Both the position numbers and the translations under genes were made by a program. A stretch of DNA of 64,000 nt from contig JAGVUB010000025.1 of the NCBI GenBank assembly GCA_019136515.1, positions 54,924 to 118,923 on the forward strand, written 5' to 3'. Below the pieces are notes generated by a model, which was not told the DNA's origin, ran no database searches, and was given only the letters and a program-made list of their open reading frames with translations. Below are positions 53,670-61,659 of this stretch, in pieces (position 1 is the stretch's first letter; the number at the start of each line of letters is the position of its first letter). The stretch comes from Verrucomicrobiota bacterium. Lineage in GTDB: Bacteria > Verrucomicrobiota > Verrucomicrobiia > Opitutales > Opitutaceae.

Positions 53670-54149
53670 TCAGCCGCGGCCGAGCGCAAAGGCCTTGTCG
53701 TTCGCCTCGTGCAGCTTCGCCGGGAAGTGCGCCCGCAGGCTCGCCTGCCAGACCTCGACCGGAAAAGCGAAATGCCGGCTCAGCCGCCCCAGCATGGCGA
53801 CGTTGAGCGCCTTGCTCGACGGCAGCTTCGCCGTGTCGATCTCCGCCGGCGTGATCAGCGTGCCGCCATCGCGCAGACCGGCGCGGACGACCTCAATTTG
53901 CGACGGCTCCATGACGACCAGGAAGTCGCACGCGCCGTCGGGGATCATCGGGCTGCTCACCGCGGTGCCGAAGCGTACATCGCTCTGCACCGAGCCGCCG
54001 CGCTGGCTCATGCCGTGGACCTCGGCCTTCTTCGTCTCGTGGCCGAGCCGGAAGACGACGTCGGCGAAGATGTCGGAGGCCTTGATGACACCCGTGCCGC
54101 CCAGGCCGGCAAAACGGACATTGGTGGTGGGATTGGTGGAAGATTTCAT
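53670..54149 (-). CDS. iorB: Indolepyruvate oxidoreductase subunit beta
   Basis: 159 residues from ATG 54149, 21 bp after iorA. The gamma-type domain of 2-oxoacid:ferredoxin oxidoreductases is shown by VRFAGLGGTGVIKASDIFADVV at the start, VHGMSQRGGSVQSDVRFG and DFLVVMEPSQ. With IorA it decarboxylates aryl pyruvates oxidatively to aryl-acetyl-CoA, passing electrons to ferredoxin. Length (about 160-190) is normal. An in-frame ATG-like start 18 bp upstream is possible. Confidence 0.93.
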   Translation of the reverse strand: MKSSTNPTTNVRFAGLGGTGVIKASDIFADVVFRLGHETKKAEVHGMSQRGGSVQSDVRFGTAVSSPMIPDGACDFLVVMEPSQIEVVRAGLRDGGTLITPAEIDTAKLPSSKALNVAMLGRLSRHFAFPVEVWQASLRAHFPAKLHEANDKAFALGRG

Positions 54150-54170
54150 GGTCGTGGTGTTCCGCACGTT

Positions 54171-55868
54171 TCAGTTCTGGCAGCCGCAACCGCAGCCGCA
54201 GCCCTCCTCGGGCAACGTGTCGGCGGCGGCCTTCGCGGCCGCGGCCTTCTCCTTCTCCCAGGCCGCGATGCGGCCGGCGGCGAGGATGCAGGGGCTGCGC
54301 GCGATGATGACGCTGAGCTCGTCCTTGCCGAGAGCCTCGGCGAGCGTGTCCTTGAACTTCGCCCGCTCGCGCACCGGGTTGACTGTGCTCACATTCCGGA
54401 TTCCGGCGGCGCGCGCCAGAGCTTCGAAGCTCACCTGATAGGTGCCGGAGCCGTCGAGGTGGCGGCCGGTGCCGGGGTGCTCCTGCTGGCCGGTCATCGC
54501 CGTGGTGCCGTTGTCGAGGATGACGAGCACGTGGCCGGTCGACGGCGTGTTGTACGCCATCTCCACCAGGCCGGGCAGGCCGCCGTGCAGGAAGGTGCTG
54601 TCGCCGATCACGGAGACGACGCGCTTGGCCTGCTCGCGCGGGAGCACGTGGCGCAGGCCCAGGCCCATGCCCACGGCGGCGCCCATGTCGATCATCATGT
54701 CCATCGCCGCCAGCGGCGGCAACGCGGCGAGCGTGTAGCAGCCGATGTCGCCGGAGACGATGCAGTCGAGCTCCTTCATCACCTCGAAGCTCTGGGTGTG
54801 CGGGCAGCCCACGCACAGCTGCGGCGGCTTGCCGCGGACCGGGATCGGCTCGGGCGAGGAGTCGCGCGCGAGGATGCGTTTCACCCGGTCGACGGTGAGT
54901 TCGCCGAACCGGAAGATGGTGTCGTCCTTCGCCTCGACCTTCAGGCCGGCGGCGCGGCACGCGGCGGCCAGCCACGGGTCGTTCTCCTCGATCACCACGC
55001 AGCGCTTCACCGTGGCGGCGAAATCGCGGATCGCCTGCATCGGCAGCGGATAGGTCATCCCCAGTTTCAGGATGCTCGCCTCCGGCGCGGCCTCGCGGGC
55101 GTGGTGGTAGGAGATGCCGGCGACGACGATGCCGAGCTCGGTGCTGTGGCGCTCGAGGTTCTGCGGGCCGGTGGTGTTGTTCCAGTTCTCGATCTCGAGC
55201 ATCTTCGCACGCAGGCGGCGGCCGGCGGGCTTGGCGTGGCCGGGCACCATCACACGCTGCGGAATGTTGCGGACGAAATCGGGCGTCGGCGCGCCGGTGT
55301 CGGCGGCCGTGAGCTTCGCGCCGAGCGCGAAACGCGGTTTCACCGGCGACTTCGAATGGCACACGCGCGTGGTCATCCGGAAGAGCACCGGAATCTGCCA
55401 GCGCTGGCTCGTCTCGAACGCCACCTTCAGCAGGTCGTAGGCGTCCTGCGAATCGGCCGGCTCGAACATCGGCGCCACCGCGGCCTCGGCGTAGCGGCGG
55501 CTGTCCTGCTCGTTCTGCGAGGAGGCCATGCCGGGATCGTCGGCGACGATGAGCACATAGCCGCCGTCGACGCCGGAATACGTCATCGTGAAGAGCACGT
55601 CGGCCGCGACGTTGAGCCCGACATGCTTCATCGTGCACAGCACGCGCGCCTTCGCGAAGGCGGCGCCGAGCGCGACCTCCGCCGCCACCTTCTCGTTGGG
55701 CGCCCACTGGGCTTTGCCGCCCAGCGCACTGAAGGCTTCGAGGATCTCGGTCGAGGGCGTGCCGGGATAACCGGTGCCGAGCGCCACGCCGCAATGCAGG
55801 GCGGCCAGCGCCACAGCCTCGTTACCGCTGAGCAACAGACGGCCGGAAGAGTCTTGAGAAGGTTGCAT
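54171..55868 (-). CDS. iorA: Indolepyruvate oxidoreductase subunit alpha lacking the ferredoxin domain
   Basis: 565 residues from ATG 55868. The N-terminal pyrimidine-binding domain shows GYPGTPSTEILE and TMKHVGLNVAADVLF. The TPP-binding domain shows CVGCPHTQSFE, SGDIGCYTLAALPP, GDSTFLHGGLPGLV and LDNGTTAMTGQQ. IorA normally ends in a domain with two [4Fe-4S] clusters (two CxxCxxCxxxC sets). Here the sequence ends soon after ELSVIIARSPC with an Ala/Lys helix and a GCGCGCGC tail, and no ferredoxin domain is present. Electron transfer would therefore need an outside partner or use the cysteine tail. The gene is followed 21 bp later by iorB. Confidence 0.92.
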   Translation of the reverse strand: MQPSQDSSGRLLLSGNEAVALAALHCGVALGTGYPGTPSTEILEAFSALGGKAQWAPNEKVAAEVALGAAFAKARVLCTMKHVGLNVAADVLFTMTYSGVDGGYVLIVADDPGMASSQNEQDSRRYAEAAVAPMFEPADSQDAYDLLKVAFETSQRWQIPVLFRMTTRVCHSKSPVKPRFALGAKLTAADTGAPTPDFVRNIPQRVMVPGHAKPAGRRLRAKMLEIENWNNTTGPQNLERHSTELGIVVAGISYHHAREAAPEASILKLGMTYPLPMQAIRDFAATVKRCVVIEENDPWLAAACRAAGLKVEAKDDTIFRFGELTVDRVKRILARDSSPEPIPVRGKPPQLCVGCPHTQSFEVMKELDCIVSGDIGCYTLAALPPLAAMDMMIDMGAAVGMGLGLRHVLPREQAKRVVSVIGDSTFLHGGLPGLVEMAYNTPSTGHVLVILDNGTTAMTGQQEHPGTGRHLDGSGTYQVSFEALARAAGIRNVSTVNPVRERAKFKDTLAEALGKDELSVIIARSPCILAAGRIAAWEKEKAAAAKAAADTLPEEGCGCGCGCQN

Positions 55869-56076
55869 GAAACTAGGTCGGGTTGTGGAGACTTTCGGTC
55901 GAGCAGAACAACCCGCCGCGCCGCAGACAATCCCCAACGCGGCAGGTTTTCGCCCCAGTCGTGCGGTTCGGCCCAGAAACGGGCGCGAGGGCCAAGCGCC
56001 GATCCCGCAACGCCGCGCGCGCCTCCGCCCTTGACGGCTCCCGCTCCGGCCGGCACGTTCCGCGCCTCACACGCAC

Positions 56077-56150
56077 TGCCCGGTGGTGTAATGGTAGCAC
56101 AGGCGACTTTGACTCGCCTAGTTCTGGTTCGAACCCAGGCCGGGCAGCCA
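56077..56150 (+). tRNA. tRNA-Gln (anticodon TTG)
   Basis: 74 nt with an encoded CCA. Acceptor TGCCCGG/CCGGGCA with discriminator G, D-stem GTGT/GCAC, and anticodon stem GGCGA/TCGCC around loop CTTTGAC (anticodon TTG, reads CAA/CAG). The T-arm TCTGG/CCAGG closes TTCGAAC. All stems pair. Confidence 0.97.
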
Positions 56151-56253
56151 CTTTGCGTCGCAACCGACTTGGGAGGACTGAGAGCGACCGTTGGGGCGTC
56201 AGCACAGCCCGGGAAATTCACTTGTCGCCCGCTACAGCGTCCCCACGATTTCG

Positions 56254-56330
56254 GGCGGCAATGGATTCTGCCGTCCCGCCCACCACGGGTAAACCGCCCG
56301 ACGCAAGCCGGTGCTGATGACTCCTACTGC
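56254..56330 (+). promoter_or_regulatory. Fluoride riboswitch (crcB motif)
   Basis: The conserved elements are present in order: GGCAATGGATTCTGCC (56257-56272; consensus GGNGAUGG...CC), an AAACCGCC segment at 56291-56298, and the diagnostic CTGATGACTCCTAC at 56314-56327. It ends 26 bp before the crcB ATG. The 3' TCCTA (56322-56326) is complementary to TAGGA (56343-56347), which contains the crcB Shine-Dalgarno AGGA. Translational control by sequestration is therefore plausible: fluoride binding would hold the 3' strand in the aptamer and free the SD. Confidence 0.9.
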
Positions 56331-56353
56331 GAACCAACGCACTAGGAATCCTC

Positions 56354-56755
56354 ATGTCCCTTTATCTCTGGATAGCACTCGGCAGCAGCCTCGGCGGCAT
56401 GGCGCGCTTCGCGCTCTCCGGCTTCGTGGCGCATCATTTCGGGGAAACGTTTCCGTGGGGCACGTTGATCGTGAATGTCACCGGCTCCTTCGTCATCGGG
56501 TTGTTCGCCACGCTGACCGAACCCGACGGGCGCCTCTTCGTCGGCGCGACAAGCCGGCAGTTCGTCATGACTGGCGTGCTCGGCGGCTTCACCACGTTCT
56601 CCTCGTTCAGCCTGCAAACGCTCGCACTCGCCCGCGAGGGCGAATGGCTCCGCGCCGGCGGCAACGCCGTCGGTTCCTGTGTTCTTTGCCTGATCGCCGT
56701 CTGGCTCGGCCACATCGCCGCGCTGGCGCTCAATTCCCTGACGAAAGGCTCCTGA
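56354..56755 (+). CDS. crcB: Fluoride channel CrcB/Fluc
   Basis: 133 residues with four transmembrane helices, acting as a dual-topology dimer that lets fluoride leave the cell. Signature blocks: GSSLGGMARFALS, WGTLIVNVTGSFVIG (with the conserved Asn) and TGVLGGFTTFSSFSLQT. Starts at ATG 56354 with AGGA six bases upstream, directly under the fluoride riboswitch. First gene of a fluoride operon; 2 bp before the DUF190 gene. Confidence 0.97.
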   Translation: MSLYLWIALGSSLGGMARFALSGFVAHHFGETFPWGTLIVNVTGSFVIGLFATLTEPDGRLFVGATSRQFVMTGVLGGFTTFSSFSLQTLALAREGEWLRAGGNAVGSCVLCLIAVWLGHIAALALNSLTKGS

Positions 56756-56757
56756 TC

Positions 56758-57111
56758 ATGACACTCCCTCGCGAATCGCTCCTGTTGCGCATCTTCATCG
56801 GCGAGTCCGATCGCCACGGCGGCCGCCCGCTCTACGAAGCCATTGTCCTGAAGGCCCGGGAGGTCGGTCTCGCCGGTGCCACGGTGCTGCGCAGCCCGAT
56901 GGGGTTCGGCGCTGCCAGCCGTATGCACACCGCCAAGATTCTCCGCCTCTCGGAGGACCTGCCCCTCATCATCGAGATCGTCGACGAGGAGGCGAAGATC
57001 GACGCCTTCCTGCCGACGCTGGACACCATGATGGGAGGAGGGCTGGTCACGCTTGAGAAGGTGCGCGTGTTGCACTACCGCCACGGGCACGCGGAGGGCG
57101 CGGCCGAATGA
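56758..57111 (+). CDS. DUF190 (PII-like) protein of the fluoride operon
   Basis: 117 residues from ATG 56758, two bases after crcB. DUF190 proteins adopt a PII-like ferredoxin fold and are frequent neighbours of crcB. Family blocks: LLLRIFIGESDRHGGRPLYEAIVLKAREVGLAGATVLR, GFGAASRMHTAKILRLSEDLP and IIEIVDEEAKIDAFLP. By analogy it may regulate the adjacent channel, but the ligand is unknown. The stop overlaps the start of the CLC gene (ATG 57108), so the three are coupled. A second, related domain is fused to the C-terminus of that CLC protein. Confidence 0.93.
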   Translation: MTLPRESLLLRIFIGESDRHGGRPLYEAIVLKAREVGLAGATVLRSPMGFGAASRMHTAKILRLSEDLPLIIEIVDEEAKIDAFLPTLDTMMGGGLVTLEKVRVLHYRHGHAEGAAE

Positions 57112-58961
57112 AGCGGTTGCTCGACCCACGCGAACACGCCCGGGCTCTTCGGCAACTGTTGTGGTGGACACTGCTGGTCGTCCCCGTCGGCGTGCTGGCC
57201 GGCTCGGCCAGCGCGTTCTTCCTGTGGTCGCTCGACCGTGTAACGGAGATTCGGTGGCACAACGGCTGGCTGCTGTTCCTGCTGCCCGTCGCCGGCGTAG
57301 CCGTCGGCTGGCTCTACCACCGGTTTGGCGGGGCGGCGGCGGGGGGCAACAACCTCATCATCGAGCAGATTCACCAGCCGGGTGGCGGTGTGCCGCGGCG
57401 CATGGCGCCGCTGGTACTCGTCGGCACGCTCATCACCCACCTCTTCGGAGGTTCGGCCGGACGCGAGGGCACGGCAGTGCAAATGGGCGGCAGCCTTGCG
57501 AGTGCTTTCGCCCGCGTCTGCCGCCTTTCGGAGGAGAATCTCCGGGTTGTTTTGCTGGCCGGTGTCGCCGCGGGCTTCGGCTCGGTTTTCGGCACGCCGC
57601 TCACCGGCGCGATCTTCGCGATGGAGGTGCTGGTCGTGGGCCGGATGCGTTACGATGCGCTAATTCCCGTGCTGGTCGCCAGTCTCGTGGGGGACTGGAC
57701 CTGCACCGCTTGGGGCATCGGCCACGCCCACTATCACATCGATTTTGGCTCCGGCGCGGGCCGGGCGCTGCACTTCGACGGAGCGCTCGTCGCCAAGGTC
57801 GTGCTGGCGGCGGCAGCCTTCGGGCTGGTGAGCCGGTTGTTCTCCGAGCTCACCCATTCGCTGCAACATGGTTTCCAGCGCCTCGTGCCCAAAGTGTGGC
57901 TGCGGCCGGCGGTGGGGGCACTGCTCGTGATCGGGCTGGCCTACGCCCTCGGCACTCGCGACTACCTCGGCCTGGGCGTGCGTCCGGAGCTCCCGGACTC
58001 GGTCACGTTGTTGTCGGCCTTCGAGGCCGGTGGCACGTCGCCCTGGAGTTGGTGGTGGAAACTGCTGTTCACCGCCATCACGCTTTCGGCGGGCTTCAAG
58101 GGTGGCGAGGTCACGCCGTTGTTCTTCATCGGTGCCACGCTGGGCAACACCTTGGCCGTGTTGCTCGGCGCACCGGTCGACCTGTTCGCCGGTCTGGGTT
58201 TTGTCGCGGTCTTCGCCGGTGCGGCGAATACGCCGCTGGCCTGCACCGTCATGGGCATCGAGCTCTTCGGCGCGCAACACGGCGTGTATTTCGCCGCGGC
58301 GTGCTTCGTCGCCTACCATTTCAGCGGCCACTCGGGCATCTACCTTTCGCAACGCATCGGCGTCGCGAAACGCGACGGTTCGGCGCTCCCGCCCGACGCC
58401 TCGCTGCGCGAGGCCCGCGAGTTCGGCTCCGAACTCGAGGGGCTGAGCTTCGCCGACATGGCGGAAGCGCTCCCCTTCAGTGCTGGCGAACCGGCCGGCA
58501 CCGCCAATCCCATGAAAACCCAACACCGCATCGTTTCCCGCGAGATGGGGAAGGTCCGCATCTATCTCGCCCCACGCGACCGCGTACCGGCCGACGGCCT
58601 CTTCGGCCGCCTTGCGGCCAAGCCCGTCTATCGCGCGCTCATCCAGGCCGCGAAAGCCGAGGGTCTCGGCAATGCCGCCGCCTTCACCACGCACTACGGA
58701 TTCTCCGCGTCCGGGAAGGTGCAGGCCCAGGGCGCCGAGATCGCCAATCCGAACCTCACGATCTGCGTCGAGCTGATCGACACGAAAGAGGCACTGGAGG
58801 CCTTCTGCCGGCGTCACGGCGATCTGCTCAAGGGCCGCACCATCGTCTACAAGCACGTCGAACACTGGGATATCACCGGGCACGAAGTCGTCGAACAGGA
58901 CACCTCGCCCGACGAGGTGATCGACGGCAACAAGGGCCGCAAGCTGCCCGATCGATCCTGA
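57108..58961 (+). CDS. CLC-F type fluoride/proton antiporter with C-terminal DUF190 domain
   Basis: 617 residues. The CLC core (about residues 15-425) has the gating glutamate in GREGTAVQMGGS. Threonine after GREG, rather than Pro in GREGP, and the absence of the GSGIP selectivity serine point to the fluoride-exporting CLC-F branch. GGNNLIIEQIH and KGGEVTPLFFIGATLG also fit. After a linker, residues about 480-590 form a DUF190-like domain (KVRIYLAPRDRVPADG, KPVYRALIQAAKAEGL, GFSASGKVQAQGAEI, TICVELIDTKEALEAFCRRHG). A channel-linked PII-like domain suggests ligand gating of the transporter. Overlaps the free DUF190 gene by 4 bp. Confidence 0.93.
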   Translation: MKRLLDPREHARALRQLLWWTLLVVPVGVLAGSASAFFLWSLDRVTEIRWHNGWLLFLLPVAGVAVGWLYHRFGGAAAGGNNLIIEQIHQPGGGVPRRMAPLVLVGTLITHLFGGSAGREGTAVQMGGSLASAFARVCRLSEENLRVVLLAGVAAGFGSVFGTPLTGAIFAMEVLVVGRMRYDALIPVLVASLVGDWTCTAWGIGHAHYHIDFGSGAGRALHFDGALVAKVVLAAAAFGLVSRLFSELTHSLQHGFQRLVPKVWLRPAVGALLVIGLAYALGTRDYLGLGVRPELPDSVTLLSAFEAGGTSPWSWWWKLLFTAITLSAGFKGGEVTPLFFIGATLGNTLAVLLGAPVDLFAGLGFVAVFAGAANTPLACTVMGIELFGAQHGVYFAAACFVAYHFSGHSGIYLSQRIGVAKRDGSALPPDASLREAREFGSELEGLSFADMAEALPFSAGEPAGTANPMKTQHRIVSREMGKVRIYLAPRDRVPADGLFGRLAAKPVYRALIQAAKAEGLGNAAAFTTHYGFSASGKVQAQGAEIANPNLTICVELIDTKEALEAFCRRHGDLLKGRTIVYKHVEHWDITGHEVVEQDTSPDEVIDGNKGRKLPDRS

Positions 58962-58976
58962 TTTCCCCCTTTGGGC

Positions 58977-59011
58977 GGCGACCGCTTCGAAGCGGTTGGC
59001 CGGCCGTCGCC
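58977..59011 (+). repeat. Branched hairpin between the CLC gene and eno
   Basis: Outer stem GGCGAC/GTCGCC (58977-58982 and 59006-59011) encloses the perfect palindrome CCGCTTCGAAGCGG (58982-58995) and GGCCGGCC. It could attenuate transcription into eno or act as a terminator; no T-run follows. Confidence 0.55.
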
Positions 59012-59020
59012 TCCACTTGA

Positions 59021-60370
<1,350 letters not shown>

Positions 60371-60417
60371 GCTAAGCCGAGACTGCTTTGGTCCCACCGC
60401 CGTTCGCCCCAGCTCCG

Positions 60418-61638
60418 ATGCCCCCGTCCAACGAGAATCCTGTTCGTCACCACTGGCTGAATTCGACGGTGCTCGGCATCGGGCTGGCATCGCTCCTCAG
60501 CGACTGGTCCCACGAGATCGCCACGACGGCGATGCCGGCCTTCCTCGCCACGATGGGTGTCGCCGCCGCATGGGTCGGCCTGATCGAGGGCGTCTCCGAC
60601 GGTCTTTCCAGTTTCGCCAAGCTGGCCTCCGGCCACTGGACCGACCGGTTGGCGCGGCGTAAGCCGGTCATGGTGGCCGGTTATCTCGTCACGACGCTCG
60701 GTACGGCCGGCTTCGGGCTCGCGACTGCGGCGTGGCATGTGCTGCTCGCACGGGCCTCCGCCTGGCTCGGCCGAGGCGCGCGCACGCCGGTGCGCAAGGC
60801 GATGCTCGCCGCAGCGGTCACGCCCGAGACCTACGGGCGCGCCTTCGGCTTCGAGCGGATGATGGACACCTGCGGCGCCATCGTGGGACCGGCGACGGCC
60901 TTCGCGTTGATCCACTGGATGGGACTGGATTTCCGCTCCGTCTTCTTCTGGACGCTCGTCCCGGGGCTGGCCGCGGTCGCGTGCGTGACGTTCGTCGTCA
61001 AGGAGCGGGCGCGGTTGCACGTGAGCAGCGTGTCCTTCGGCGAAGGCCTGCGGCGGCTGCCTGCGCGGTATCGGCGGTTCTTGGTCGCAGTCGGTTTGTT
61101 CGGCGCGGGCGATTTCGCCCACACGCTGCTGATCCTGCTCGCGACACAGAAGCTCACGCCGCAGCTCGGCGCGATCGGCGCCGGCAGCGCAGCCGTCGGA
61201 CTCTACGTCGCCCACAACGTCTTCTACGCCGGCTTCGCCTTCGTCGCCGGCTGGCTCGCCGATCGGGTGAACAAGGCGCGGCTGCTCGCCGCCGGCTACG
61301 GCTTGGCCGCGGCGATGGCGCTCGCGATCATCCTTCTTCCGCTCGGGCTCTGGACGCTGGCGGCCGTCTTCATCGCCGGCGGCATCTACGTGGCCGTCGA
61401 GGAGACGCTGGAGGATTCGCTCTGCGCCGAGCTCGTGCCGGTGGAGCAGCACGGCCTGGCTTTCGGGGTGCTGGCGACCGTCAACGGTGCGGGGGACTTT
61501 CTCTCCAGCGTGATCGTGGGCGCGCTCTGGAGTGCCTGCGGCACGAGTGTGGCGTTCGGCTACAGTGCGGCGCTGTTCGCTCTCGGCGCCGTGCTGGTGT
61601 GGCGCACAAACGCGGCCGGCGAGCCCGCCGCGCCTTGA
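60418..61638 (+). CDS. MFS transporter
   Basis: 406 residues from ATG 60418, 47 bp after eno, so probably the last gene of the fluoride unit. Twelve transmembrane segments are visible. The loop 2-3 motif reads GHWTDRLARRKPVMVAGY (consensus GxxxDRxGRR), with a second-half counterpart GWLADRVNKARLLAAG. The N-terminal DWSHEIATTAMPAFLATMG and VAAAWVGLIEGVSDGLSSFAKL resemble a group of MFS exporters often found with metal or phosphate genes. Substrate unknown; the link to fluoride is by position only. Convergent with the kinase gene, 21 bp between the stops. Confidence 0.88.
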   Translation: MPPSNENPVRHHWLNSTVLGIGLASLLSDWSHEIATTAMPAFLATMGVAAAWVGLIEGVSDGLSSFAKLASGHWTDRLARRKPVMVAGYLVTTLGTAGFGLATAAWHVLLARASAWLGRGARTPVRKAMLAAAVTPETYGRAFGFERMMDTCGAIVGPATAFALIHWMGLDFRSVFFWTLVPGLAAVACVTFVVKERARLHVSSVSFGEGLRRLPARYRRFLVAVGLFGAGDFAHTLLILLATQKLTPQLGAIGAGSAAVGLYVAHNVFYAGFAFVAGWLADRVNKARLLAAGYGLAAAMALAIILLPLGLWTLAAVFIAGGIYVAVEETLEDSLCAELVPVEQHGLAFGVLATVNGAGDFLSSVIVGALWSACGTSVAFGYSAALFALGAVLVWRTNAAGEPAAP

Positions 61639-61659
61639 GCAACCGCCGCCCCCGCCCTC

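Noticed and set aside
56077..56353. tRNA-Gln as an integration site for the fluoride genes
   Set aside because: No integrase and no repeat of the tRNA 3' end was found downstream, and codon use of the fluoride genes matches the neighbours.
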